A stretch of 64,000 nt of DNA from an uncultured Lachnospiraceae bacterium (lineage in GTDB: Bacteria; Bacillota; Clostridia; Lachnospirales; Lachnospiraceae), in contig CAKQYS010000008.1 in NCBI GenBank assembly GCA_934293375.1, forward strand, positions 1-64,000. Direction: 5' to 3'. The notes beneath the pieces are model-generated. The model ran no database searches. It saw only the letters and a list, made by a program, of their open reading frames with translations, and was not told where the DNA came from. Below, one piece after another: positions 1-7,973 of the stretch. How positions within the stretch are numbered: position 1 is the first letter of the stretch; each line of letters begins with the position of its first letter. The position numbers and the translations under genes were made by a program.

Positions 1-144
1 CATCTTCAAGGTGTACTGGTGGCTGTTCATCAGAGCGATGAAAAGATAATCATTCTTCAATGAATACGGTATCTTGGTCGATTTATCCTGCATGCTTAAT
101 GATTTCGGGATTTCCGTGGTATCAGATTCGTTCGTCTTGATCAA
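1..144 (-). CDS. Rpn family nuclease/transposase-like protein, N-terminal part
   Basis: The gene runs off the left edge, so only the first 48 residues are visible. A TTG start at 144 is chosen because AGGAGGT (151-157) lies 6 nt upstream. The nearby ATG at 148 runs into a stop after eight codons. The N-terminus contains PYSLKNDYLFIALM, which resembles the opening of Rpn (recombination-promoting nuclease, PD-(D/E)XK) proteins common in Lachnospiraceae. These proteins are DNA nucleases related to transposases, and their physiological role is mostly unclear. The catalytic motifs lie outside the window, so the family assignment is tentative. Confidence 0.5.
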   Translation of the reverse strand, partial: MIKTNESDTTEIPKSLSMQDKSTKIPYSLKNDYLFIALMNSHQYTLKM

Positions 145-207
145 TCATGTACCTCCTTCTTCTTCTGGAGACACACCGGTATGTCATATGTATGAATTCA
201 TATATCT

Positions 208-235
208 ATCATACCATATGATTGCATAATGTCAA
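208..235 (-). promoter_or_regulatory. Promoter of the Rpn-like gene
   Basis: On the minus strand there is TTGACA (235-230), a 16-nt spacer and TATGAT (213-208), about 65 nt upstream of the TTG start. The fit to a housekeeping sigma factor is good. Confidence 0.5.
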
Positions 236-406
236 TATAAAATATATATTTTGAAAAAATAATTATATACCAGATATCCCGGTTATACTGGTTATCCCAG
301 ACATACCAAGTATCCTATTTCACACAGGATCCGCTGCCTATTCCTGTAGACAAAAATATATAATATGTAAAGAATAAATGTCGGATGTAACCATACAAGA
401 TTTGGT

Positions 407-436
407 TTGACAAGAATGTAATATATATAATATTAT
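407..436 (+). promoter_or_regulatory. Promoter of the FtsX-like permease gene
   Basis: TTGACA (407-412), an 18-nt spacer and TATTAT (431-436) lie about 60 nt before the start codon at 497. The surrounding TA-rich run makes the exact -10 ambiguous. Confidence 0.5.
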
Positions 437-496
437 ATATATAAAGTACGGTGCAGAGGTTACAAGATCTGCGTCAGGGTAGTTTAGGAAGGATAT

Positions 497-1660
497 ATGA
501 ATTGGATCACATTTTTTCCAACAGACAAATATCACAGAGTGCAGCAGGCTGTATACATGCTGCTGGTGTTTCTTTTGACATTCATGTTTGGATTTTCATT
601 AAGCCGGACCGGATATGAAAGGGAATGCAGAAAATTGTTTCAGAATGCGGAACAGGTGTATACCTTTATGCCTGCTATGGCGGATCCGGAAGTGTGGGAG
701 CAGCAAATGCCAAAGCTCAGATCTATGATTGAGGCAACAGATGGTGTGCGTTGGGATGCGGGTTTGGCAGATGGCATTTCCTTTGTGGATGGAGAGGGAT
801 TGTGTATATCGGAGGCGTTCTATCAGCATTTGCAGTTGCAATTACAGGAAGGAACTGTATTCACAGGGGCACAGGATGAGGTGATTGTGGTGAATAATCG
901 CAGGCGGCATAAGATTGGGGATACTGTGGATATGACCTTTGAGCAGGAGGGCGAGAGTATATCGGCAACCTTCCGTATTGTAGGCATTCTGAAATATCCT
1001 GTGATGCCGGGTTCCGTGATTGGCAGTTCGGCAGCGAGTATGTATGAATCCATGGATGGTAATTTTCCATATGCATTTTATATGCAGAACTATGTAGCAA
1101 GACGGGAAAATGTGTACCTGATACATCCAGGGCGGGTATGGGCTGCACCGTTGTTGCAGCAGGAAATACATTATCTCTATGTGGATCGGGAGACAGAGGA
1201 GACAAAAAAGCTGCTGTCATTGCTAACGCAATATGGCGATGTGGAATGTCTGGGAAATTTACAGAGCGAGAAGGTCAGCTTTTGGAACTCGGAAAATATG
1301 GTATTGCAGATATGTCTTCTGCTTGCATTTGTCTGGGGCGTGATTGTGCATGGATTTGTGGATTTCAATCGTAGAAACCGGGAATTTGGTATATATTTTA
1401 TGCTAGGCATGACATGGAGACAGACGATCCGCATGATGCTTGCGTCTAATGTGTTGGCATTTGGAATCGGATGTGGGTTGGCAGAATTGACATTGTTTCG
1501 GTTTCGGAGAAGTGGGTTTGTTACGGACAATCTCTATATAGGGCGGGATCAGTTTCTGCTGGTTGCTGCAGTAGTAGGAATCTATATCATATCAGTACTC
1601 CCGGTGTATTGTAAAATGCGGCATATGGAACCGATTGCATTGATTCGGAGGAAGGAATAA
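497..1660 (+). CDS. ABC transporter permease, MacB/FtsX type
   Basis: This 387-residue membrane protein has one N-terminal transmembrane segment (about residues 16-36), a large extracytoplasmic domain (about 40-265) and three C-terminal membrane segments (about 270-290, 310-330, 352-372). That is the topology of MacB/FtsX permeases, which move peptides or lipids or transmit a mechanical signal rather than import nutrients. The C-terminal stretch RNREFGIYFMLGMTWRQ resembles the FtsX cytoplasmic coupling loop. AGGAAGG lies 7 nt before the ATG. The ATPase gene that follows (1739) is broken, so this permease either uses another ATPase or is itself losing function. Its substrate cannot be read from the sequence. 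Confidence 0.75.
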   Translation: MNWITFFPTDKYHRVQQAVYMLLVFLLTFMFGFSLSRTGYERECRKLFQNAEQVYTFMPAMADPEVWEQQMPKLRSMIEATDGVRWDAGLADGISFVDGEGLCISEAFYQHLQLQLQEGTVFTGAQDEVIVVNNRRRHKIGDTVDMTFEQEGESISATFRIVGILKYPVMPGSVIGSSAASMYESMDGNFPYAFYMQNYVARRENVYLIHPGRVWAAPLLQQEIHYLYVDRETEETKKLLSLLTQYGDVECLGNLQSEKVSFWNSENMVLQICLLLAFVWGVIVHGFVDFNRRNREFGIYFMLGMTWRQTIRMMLASNVLAFGIGCGLAELTLFRFRRSGFVTDNLYIGRDQFLLVAAVVGIYIISVLPVYCKMRHMEPIALIRRKE

Positions 1661-1738
1661 TGGTGGCGTATGCATTGCCCTGGCACAGTGTATGGTAGGA
1701 CATTATGAAAAGCGATATGCTTAATGGAGGAACAGGGG

Positions 1739-2217
1739 ATGCTGGTAGAATTTTCACACCTAAAGAAAATATATCATGAAAAGAAGAAAAATGCCTGCAC
1801 AGTATTAAAGGATGTATCGTTGCAGATTGAAAATGGAGAAATGATTGCGATCATGGGAAAATCCGGATCCGGGAAATCGACTTTAATGAAACTGTGAAGC
1901 GGCAGGACATGCGGCAGCTATGTCTTGATGCATTGCGTCAGACCGGTATGGAGGGGTGCGGAGGCGAGAAGGTATCGACCCTGTCAGGAGGAGAAAAGCA
2001 GCGGGTAGCGATTGCGAGAGCACTCATCAATTCCCCGTCTCTGATTCTTGCAGATGAACCGACAGGCGCATTAGATCAGGAGAACACCGACAAGATTCTT
2101 GCCCTGTTACAGCAATTACATCATGCAGGGAGAACGATTGTGATCGTGACGCATGATCAACAGGTTGCAGATGCATGCGATAAGACTTACAAACTTGTGG
2201 ACGGTTCGCTGATTTAG
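1739..2217 (+). pseudogene. Decayed ABC transporter ATP-binding protein
   Basis: Two pieces of one ATPase can be read. The first (1739-1897, ATG with GGAGG 8 nt upstream) encodes about 52 residues and contains the Walker A motif GKSGSGKST, then stops at TGA 1895-1897. The second, from about 1894 in another frame, carries the signature LSGGEKQRVAIARAL, Walker B LILADEP, and the H-loop region VTHDQ. About 70 residues that normally lie between them, including the Q-loop, are missing. This points to an internal deletion plus frameshift. The intact gene would have been the MacB/LolD-type partner of the upstream permease. Confidence 0.8.
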
Positions 2218-2250
2218 AGATATGACTGGTATGGAAATGTAGAAAGAGAA

Positions 2251-2290
2251 AGGAGCACGGAATCCTGATCATTTAGGATTCCGTGCTCCT
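2251..2290. terminator. Bidirectional terminator
   Basis: A perfect 15-bp stem (2251-2265 with 2276-2290) and a 10-nt loop lie between the convergent ABC pseudogene and the cytidylate-kinase-like gene. It is placed to stop transcription from both sides, although the U-tracts are weak. Confidence 0.7.
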
Positions 2291-2317
2291 GTTAATATTA
2301 TAATTATTAGAAATAAC

Positions 2318-2995
2318 TTATGATTTCACTTCGTCGGCATCTGTCTTCGCGTCAGCAGCCTTTGGTGCATCCAGACCGAACTTCAGCCGGACATAGCTCT
2401 CTATGACATCGACGCAACGGTCACGACCGACCCTGCCACTATTTAATGTCATATCATAGTTGACCGGATTGGTCCAGTAATTGCCCTTGGTATAATACTT
2501 GTAATAATCGGCACGGTACTTATCTGTCCGCTCGATCAGCTTGTGTGCCTCGTCTTCTGTCACATACATTTTATTGACGATAGACTTGACGCATTCATCC
2601 CGTGTGGCTTCAATATAGAAGCTTGCGACATTATCATAATCCTTCAGGACATAGTCGGCAGCCTTACCGATGATAATGCAGGATGTGGTCTCTGCCAGCT
2701 TTTTGATGATTTCTGCCTGTATCATGTATAGGTTATCATCCTTGGTAAATCGCTTATCCTGTGGTTCACAGACCTTCAGGAATGGAATGCCGGATAGTCT
2801 CTTGAGCAGATTCTTGCTCCGCACCTTTTCGTCAACTTCACCGAACAACCGCTCATTGATGCCACTGGATTCGGATGCCAGCTTGAGAATCTGGCGCTCG
2901 TAGCATGGAATGCCGAGCCGTTCAGCCAGCTTCTGGCCAATCTCTTTACCGCCGCTGCCGAAGCCTCTGGCAATGGTAATAACATAATGATCCAT
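2318..2995 (-). CDS. Cytidylate kinase-like family protein
   Basis: This 225-residue protein opens with HYVITIARGFGSGGKEIG, the nucleotide-binding start of the cytidylate-kinase-like family (Cytidylate_kin2). These are P-loop NMP-kinase relatives found as extra copies in Clostridia. The start at 2995 is preferred over an upstream in-frame codon because AGGAGG lies 8 nt before it. Its own ribosome-binding site overlaps the end of livF, so it is probably the last gene of the liv transcript. The C-terminal tail is Ala/Asp/Lys rich. Its substrate is uncertain, and true CMP kinase (cmk) is normally a separate gene. Confidence 0.75.
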   Translation of the reverse strand: MDHYVITIARGFGSGGKEIGQKLAERLGIPCYERQILKLASESSGINERLFGEVDEKVRSKNLLKRLSGIPFLKVCEPQDKRFTKDDNLYMIQAEIIKKLAETTSCIIIGKAADYVLKDYDNVASFYIEATRDECVKSIVNKMYVTEDEAHKLIERTDKYRADYYKYYTKGNYWTNPVNYDMTLNSGRVGRDRCVDVIESYVRLKFGLDAPKAADAKTDADEVKS

Positions 2996-3009
2996 TTCAA
3001 ATCCCTCCT

Positions 3010-3714
3010 TCAATCTCCAAGGTAAGCCTTGCGGACTGCATCGTCGTGGAGCAGGTCATCCGCCTTACCGGACAATACAATGGAACCCGTCTCTAGTACA
3101 TAGCCACGGTCTGCAATCTGCAGGGCGGCATTGGCGTTCTGCTCAACCAGTAGGATGGTTGTGCCTTCCTTACGGATATTTTTGATGATCTCGAAGATCT
3201 CTTCGACAACGATCGGAGCAAGACCCATGGATGGTTCATCAAGCAGTAGAAGCTTTGGATTCGACATCAGTGCCCGACTGATTGCGAGCATCTGCTGTTC
3301 GCCTCCGGAGAGGGTGCCTGCAAGCTGGATACGCCGTTCCTTGATTCTTGGGAACAGAGCGTACACATGCTCTAAGGAATCCTTGATCTTTGCCTTATCC
3401 CGGTTTAAGAAAGCACCGAGCAGAAGATTTTCTTCGCATGTCTGGTCTCCGAATACGCGTCTGCCCTCCGGTACCTGACACAGACCGGTGCCGACGATCT
3501 TATGTGCAGGCATGGCACTGATCGTTTTGTCATCATAAGTGATCGAACCGCTCTTGATGGCATTTAATCCGCTGATCGCACGCAGCGTGGAGGTTTTGCC
3601 GGCACCATTGGCACCGATCAGGGTTACGATCTCGCCGTCATTGACTTCAAGACTGATATCCCGCAGTGCGTGAATATTTCCATAATATAAATTGATCTTA
3701 TCAAGCTTTAACAT
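3010..3714 (-). CDS. livF: Branched-chain amino acid ABC transporter, ATP-binding protein LivF
   Basis: This is a 234-residue cytoplasmic ATPase of the hydrophobic amino acid (HAAT) importer family. It has Walker A GANGAGKTST (about 34-43), the signature LSGGEQQMLAISRAL, Walker B LLLLDEPSMGLAP, and the family-typical VEQNA H-loop region. Length and motifs match LivF. The ATG comes one base after the livG stop codon, so the two are translationally coupled. It powers import together with LivG, LivM, LivH and the binding protein encoded upstream. Confidence 0.93.
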   Translation of the reverse strand: MLKLDKINLYYGNIHALRDISLEVNDGEIVTLIGANGAGKTSTLRAISGLNAIKSGSITYDDKTISAMPAHKIVGTGLCQVPEGRRVFGDQTCEENLLLGAFLNRDKAKIKDSLEHVYALFPRIKERRIQLAGTLSGGEQQMLAISRALMSNPKLLLLDEPSMGLAPIVVEEIFEIIKNIRKEGTTILLVEQNANAALQIADRGYVLETGSIVLSGKADDLLHDDAVRKAYLGD

Positions 3715-3715
3715 A

Positions 3716-4486
3716 TTACACAGCCCCCTTTCCTAAGTAGGCCTCGATGACTGCAGGATCCTTCTGGATCTCAGCAGGAACACCTTTTGCGATGATCTCG
3801 CCGAAGGAAAGTACATAGATATATTCACATACATTCATGACGAGCTTCATATCATGCTCAATCAGGAGGACAGAAATCTTGAATTCCTCCTTGATCCAGC
3901 GGATCATTTCAGTCAGCTCGGCAGTCTCCTGTGGGTTCATGCCGGCAGCAGGCTCATCAAGCAACAGAAGCTTTGGCTTGGCAGCTAATGCTCTGGCAAT
4001 CTCTAACCGACGCTGTTCGCCATATGGAAGATTCTTGGCAAGCTCATCCGCCTTGTGATCGAGCTTCATGATCTTCAAATACTTCATGGCTTCGTCATGC
4101 ATAGCTTCCTCTTCGCGGATCTGGAATGGCGTGTGCAGAATCGAGCCGAGCAGGGAAGTCTTTGCCTGGAAATCAAAGCTCATCAGTACATTATCAAGGA
4201 CGGTCAGATCCTTAAACAGACGGATGTTCTGGAAGGTTCTGGCTATATGCTTGGAGGTGATGTGGTATGGCTTGATGCCATCAATTCTCTCCCCATCGAA
4301 TTCAATCATACCGCTTGTCGGGGTATAGACACCTGTCAGCATATTAAAGAGTGTCGTCTTGCCGGCACCGTTTGGTCCGATCAGACCGACTAAGTTGTTG
4401 GAGCCGATCTCCATATTGACTTCGGAAACAGCTGTCAGACCGCCGAACTTAATTGTCAGATTTTTTACATTTAATAACTGTTCCAT
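3716..4486 (-). CDS. livG: Branched-chain amino acid ABC transporter, ATP-binding protein LivG
   Basis: This is the second ATPase of the importer (256 residues). It has Walker A GPNGAGKTT, the signature-region motif LPYGEQRRLEIARAL typical of LivG, and Walker B LLLLDEPAAGMNP. The C-terminal part EYIYVLSFGEIIAKGVP is family-like. An ATG at 4486 is used. A GTG at 4495 is in frame and would overlap the end of livM by 8 nt, so it remains possible. The gene sits in the order livK-H-M-G-F typical of this transporter. Confidence 0.93.
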   Translation of the reverse strand: MEQLLNVKNLTIKFGGLTAVSEVNMEIGSNNLVGLIGPNGAGKTTLFNMLTGVYTPTSGMIEFDGERIDGIKPYHITSKHIARTFQNIRLFKDLTVLDNVLMSFDFQAKTSLLGSILHTPFQIREEEAMHDEAMKYLKIMKLDHKADELAKNLPYGEQRRLEIARALAAKPKLLLLDEPAAGMNPQETAELTEMIRWIKEEFKISVLLIEHDMKLVMNVCEYIYVLSFGEIIAKGVPAEIQKDPAVIEAYLGKGAV

Positions 4487-4487
4487 A

Positions 4488-5528
4488 TTACTCACCTGCC
4501 TTCTTTACATTGTCCTTCTTACCGAAAAGCTTCTTGAAGAAATCAACAGTTCCCTTTACGGTGATCTCGTGGGTTCCCAGCAGACCATTTGGACGGAAGA
4601 TCATCATGGCAACCAGGAGAATGGCATATACCAGTACCCGGTTATCCTTAAATACAGAGCTTAAGTTACGCAGTGCCTCCGGCAGGAATACGAGTACGGA
4701 TGTACCGATCGCTGTACCGGATATACTTCCCATGCCACCGAATACGACATATGTAATCAGGTCAAATGACTTGGCGTAGTTGAAGGTGACCGGATCGATA
4801 AAGGTGTTGAAATGTGCATACAGACCACCTGCAAGACCGGCCATACCGCTGCCGATGATAAATGCCATCATCTTGTATTTGGTAGGGTTGATACCCATGG
4901 CCTCGGCTGCGATATCATCCTCACGCACAGACATGATCGCACGCCCCTTAGAGGACTTCATCAGATTCTTTAACAGTGCAAAGCACAGGCATACACAGAT
5001 GAATATGGTCATCAGGGAAGACTTCACAGGAAGTCCTGTCATACCTCTTGCACCGCCGACATAATCAATGTTCTGAATGACCACCTTGACGATTTCTCCA
5101 AAACCCAGGGTACAGATTGCAAGGTAATCACCCTTCAACCGAAGGATTGGATATCCGATCAGGGCAGATATGATACAGGCGGCGATGACACCGACGATCA
5201 GCGATACCACGAATGGAAGATGAAAGTTCTGTGTCATGACAGCGGAGAAATAAGCACCGATTGACATGAATGCCGCATGTCCCATTGTGAGCTGTCCAGT
5301 GAAACCCAAGATCAGGTTGACACCGAATGCGGCGATCATGAAGATGCCGACCTCACGCATGATACGCAGGTTATACGCACTGATAATGCCTCTCTGGATC
5401 AGAACCAGAACAATTGCATATACAACACATAAGACTGCAATGGTAATCAGATATCGAAGATAAGTTGCTCCTATTTTTTTCTTAACAGCCGCCGGATTGG
5501 ACGGTGTAAACATAGACTGTTTTGCCAT
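4488..5528 (-). CDS. livM: Branched-chain amino acid ABC transporter permease LivM
   Basis: This is a 346-residue integral membrane permease with about nine hydrophobic segments. It carries the family hallmark GFTGQLTMGHAAFMSIGAY (about residues 75-93) and the EAA-like loop region RGRAIMSVREDDIAAEAMG. An ATG at 5528 is preferred over an in-frame GTG at 5537 because AGGTGAT lies 4 nt upstream. The livH stop codon lies within this ribosome-binding region, implying coupled translation. LivM and LivH together form the membrane channel. Confidence 0.92.
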   Translation of the reverse strand: MAKQSMFTPSNPAAVKKKIGATYLRYLITIAVLCVVYAIVLVLIQRGIISAYNLRIMREVGIFMIAAFGVNLILGFTGQLTMGHAAFMSIGAYFSAVMTQNFHLPFVVSLIVGVIAACIISALIGYPILRLKGDYLAICTLGFGEIVKVVIQNIDYVGGARGMTGLPVKSSLMTIFICVCLCFALLKNLMKSSKGRAIMSVREDDIAAEAMGINPTKYKMMAFIIGSGMAGLAGGLYAHFNTFIDPVTFNYAKSFDLITYVVFGGMGSISGTAIGTSVLVFLPEALRNLSSVFKDNRVLVYAILLVAMMIFRPNGLLGTHEITVKGTVDFFKKLFGKKDNVKKAGE

Positions 5529-5537
5529 TGTGATCAC

Positions 5538-6422
5538 CTACACTTTCTCATGGGCATTCTTACCGAACAGACCGGTAGGTTTTACCAACAGAACAATGAT
5601 CAGGATGGAGAAGGTAATCGCATCCGCAAGACCGGAGCTGATATATACCTTGGACATAACCTCGATCAAACCAATAGATACACCACCGAACACGGCACCC
5701 GGGATGATACCGATACCACCGAGTACGGCAGCAACGAAAGCCTTCAGACCAGGCATAACACCCATTGCCGGGGTCAGCTTTGGATATAATAATCCAACCA
5801 ATACACCAGCGGTACCGGCAAGACCGGAACCGATCGCAAAGGTAAGGGAAATAATACCGTTGGTATTGATACCCATTAAGGATGCTGCATCGCGGTCATA
5901 GGATACGGCTCTCATGGCACGTCCGGTACGCGTCTTCTGGACAAAGAGCTGCAGGATAATGCAGAGGGCGATCGTTGTGATGATCGCAATGATCTGATAA
6001 TTGGTAACCATAATGCCTGCGATGTTAAAAGTCTTTTGTGCGAACACCTCAGGAAATGATAATGTATTTGGACCAGCTAAAACATTTAGCTTGATTGTAT
6101 TCTGAAGAATCAGTTCAACACCCATTGTGGTGATGAATAATGTTACCTTTGGGGAATTACGAAGGGGCTTATAGGCAACCCGTTCGATGAACATACCGAG
6201 GAGGGCACAGGAGCCCATCGCAAACAGCATGGTCGGTGTAAAACCAAAATTTAAAACTGAGATAGCAAAGTAACCTGCATAGGCGCCAAACATGTAAATA
6301 TCACAGTGTGCGAAGTTGATCAGCTTGATAATTCCGTATACCATGGTATAACCGATTGCGATCAGTGCGTATACACTTCCCTGACAGATTCCGTTTACTA
6401 CCTGCTGTACGAATGATAGCAT
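5538..6422 (-). CDS. livH: Branched-chain amino acid ABC transporter permease LivH
   Basis: This 294-residue permease has the typical LivH N-terminus (VNGICQGSVYALIAIGYTM) and the segment INFAHCDIYMFGAYAGY. There are about eight hydrophobic segments, and the loop GRAMRAVSYDRDAASLMGI matches the ATPase-contact loop. AAGGAGAG lies 8 nt before the ATG. It is the first gene after the livK-livH hairpin and begins the channel/ATPase part of the operon. Confidence 0.92.
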   Translation of the reverse strand: MLSFVQQVVNGICQGSVYALIAIGYTMVYGIIKLINFAHCDIYMFGAYAGYFAISVLNFGFTPTMLFAMGSCALLGMFIERVAYKPLRNSPKVTLFITTMGVELILQNTIKLNVLAGPNTLSFPEVFAQKTFNIAGIMVTNYQIIAIITTIALCIILQLFVQKTRTGRAMRAVSYDRDAASLMGINTNGIISLTFAIGSGLAGTAGVLVGLLYPKLTPAMGVMPGLKAFVAAVLGGIGIIPGAVFGGVSIGLIEVMSKVYISSGLADAITFSILIIVLLVKPTGLFGKNAHEKV

Positions 6423-6479
6423 AAGACATCTCTCCTTACTTTGCGGGCTGTATCCGAAGCGGAACTTGCAGCAATAAAA

Positions 6480-6520
6480 TTCCCGGGATATCCTCTTTCC
6501 GAGAATAGATCCCGGGATTT
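6480..6520 (-). terminator. Intercistronic hairpin between livK and livH
   Basis: ATCCCGGGA (6518-6510) pairs with TCCCGGGA(T) (6488-6480) on the minus strand and is followed by AATTTTATT. The hairpin sits in the 122-nt gap after the binding-protein gene. Such structures usually let the abundant binding protein be made in excess by partial termination or by protecting the 3' end of its message. Confidence 0.6.
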
Positions 6521-6544
6521 CATAATCTAAATTGTTTCTTTTCT

Positions 6545-7726
6545 CTAGTTTGGAGCAACCTCATCTACATAGCTGAAACTGCCGTCCTTAACCTGGTTGA
6601 TGACAACGCTCTTAACCGGATCACCATTCTCATCAAATGAGTAGTTTGTAGTACCACACTTCTCATTGAGCTCTTTCAGTGCTGCGATCACGGCGTCAGA
6701 ATCGGCAGAACCGGCCTTCTCCATGGCAGTCTTTACAATGTATACGGCATCATAGCCTAATACTGCGAAAGAGCCCGGATCTTCATTGTACTTTGCCTTG
6801 TATGCACTAACGAAGTCCTTCAGACCGTCAGCCTGGATAGATACATGGTCTGTGAAGTAGCATCCCTCAACAGAATCTCCACCGATCTCTACCAGACCCG
6901 GATCAGAGCAGGAATCACTACTCATCAGCTGGATATCAATTCCTAATTCCTTTACCTGCTTTGCAATCAGACCGACAACATCATAGTCATCCGGAATAAA
7001 TAGTACGGTTGCACCGGAATTCTTTACTTCTGTCAGGTAAGACTTGAAATCACTTTCACCGGTGTTGTACTTGCCTTCGTAAACAATATTTCCACCAAGT
7101 CCCTTATAGGTATCCATGAATGTGGAAGAAATACCAACACAGTAATCTTTTCCGACATCATACATAACTGCCGCATCCTTGATGCCAAGTGTGTTGTATA
7201 CATATTCAGCAGCAACCTTACCCTGCAATGGATCGATGAAGCATGCACGATATACATAAGTATAACCTTCTGTAACCTTTGCGTTGGTAGAACCGATGGA
7301 CATCATCAGCTTCTTGTTTTCCTCTGCAACAGGAGCCATTGCCATGGAACAGCTGCTGGCATAAGAACCAAGAACGACATCTACCTTATCCTCTGTGATC
7401 AGCTTTGTGATCGCATTTGGTGCGGTTGCCGGCTTATTTTCATCATCCTCGTAAATTGGAGTGATCTGCTTGCCTAACACACCGCCTGCAGCATTGATCT
7501 CTTCTACGGCAAGGGCTGCACCGTTCTTCATTGCTGCACCGATATTTGGAACAGAACCGGTAAGCGGCATTACAAAACCATAGGTGATCGTATCCGCAGA
7601 AGCACTGCTTGAGCCGCCTCCGGAAGTACCGCCCGATGCGGCTTCCTCGCTACAGCCAACACATAGGGAAAGGGATAAAGCTGCCATCGTGGCTAACGCC
7701 AATGTTTTCTTAAGAATTCTCCTCAT
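6545..7726 (-). CDS. livK: Amino-acid ABC transporter substrate-binding lipoprotein (LivK/LivJ type)
   Basis: This is a 393-residue type 1 periplasmic-binding-fold protein (Peripla_BP_6 family). The start at 7726 has AAGGAGG 7-8 nt upstream. It gives a lipoprotein signal peptide with basic MRRILKK, a hydrophobic core and a lipobox ending CVGC (Cys about 25), then a Gly/Ser linker. The mature part carries YGFVMPLTGSVPNIGAAMKN and the typical LivK core. As a lipoprotein it would capture substrate at the outer face of the membrane for LivHMGF. The family binds Leu/Ile/Val but also amides, urea or other amino acids, so the real ligand is open. The adjacent aminotransferase genes allow other amino compounds. 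Confidence 0.9.
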   Translation of the reverse strand: MRRILKKTLALATMAALSLSLCVGCSEEAASGGTSGGGSSSASADTITYGFVMPLTGSVPNIGAAMKNGAALAVEEINAAGGVLGKQITPIYEDDENKPATAPNAITKLITEDKVDVVLGSYASSCSMAMAPVAEENKKLMMSIGSTNAKVTEGYTYVYRACFIDPLQGKVAAEYVYNTLGIKDAAVMYDVGKDYCVGISSTFMDTYKGLGGNIVYEGKYNTGESDFKSYLTEVKNSGATVLFIPDDYDVVGLIAKQVKELGIDIQLMSSDSCSDPGLVEIGGDSVEGCYFTDHVSIQADGLKDFVSAYKAKYNEDPGSFAVLGYDAVYIVKTAMEKAGSADSDAVIAALKELNEKCGTTNYSFDENGDPVKSVVINQVKDGSFSYVDEVAPN

Positions 7727-7776
7727 AAAAATTCCTCCTTTTCTCACTTGCTTTTTTATTTTGGGTTTCTGATAAA

Positions 7777-7815
7777 CAAAAAGGACCGGTGTTTCTCTCG
7801 AAATACACCAGCCCT
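7777..7815 (-). terminator. Terminator-like hairpin in the livK leader (possible attenuator)
   Basis: In the minus-strand leader, AGGGCTGGTGT (7815-7805) pairs with ACACCGGTCCT (7792-7782), giving 11 bp with two G-U pairs, followed directly by five U residues. It begins a few nucleotides after the predicted transcription start and ends about 50 nt before the livK ATG. It could attenuate livK, or alternatively end a read-through transcript. Confidence 0.5.
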
Positions 7816-7828
7816 TGTGTTTGCACAA

Positions 7829-7857
7829 ATGTTAAGTTGTTTGCCATGAAATGTCAA
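7829..7857 (-). promoter_or_regulatory. Promoter of the livKHMGF operon
   Basis: On the minus strand TTGACA (7857-7852), a 17-nt spacer and TAACAT (7834-7829) precede livK by about 100 nt. It gives the importer its own transcription start, separate from the aminotransferase gene upstream. Confidence 0.6.
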
Positions 7858-7895
7858 TATGTTTTGTGACATTCCGTTGTTTCCATGTTTTTTCT

Positions 7896-7928
7896 CGGTT
7901 TCAGCCTAACAAAATTAAGCTGAGACCG
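7896..7928. repeat. Inverted repeat upstream of the livK promoter
   Basis: CGGTTTCAGCCTAA (7896-7909) is nearly complementary to TTAAGCTGAGACCG (7915-7928), with a 5-nt loop. On the minus strand it follows the aminotransferase stop but is not followed by a U-run. It could be that gene's 3' hairpin or a regulator site about 40 bp upstream of the livK -35 box. Confidence 0.45.
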
Positions 7929-7973
7929 CATTTGCATTATTTTCTAACGCATGTCCGGTTACCGGTTCCGGCA

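Larger units (their letters stand above)
145..496. other. AT-rich intergenic region with divergent promoters
   Basis: This 352-nt stretch holds no credible gene. It contains the minus-strand promoter of the Rpn-like gene (208-235), a 12-bp palindrome centred on GAATTC (191-202) and, near its right end, a plus-strand promoter for the permease gene. The segment 290-345 is rich in short GGTTAT/CCAG repeats for which no function is apparent. Confidence 0.5.

Noticed and set aside
191..202. 12-bp palindrome TATGAATTCATA
   Set aside because: It is short, lies in AT-rich DNA and has no partner copy nearby, so it could arise by chance.
7727..7828. N-terminal extension of the livK product by 34 residues
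   Set aside because: It would bury the lipoprotein signal peptide and begin at the expected transcription start. The ribosome-binding site marks ATG 7726.
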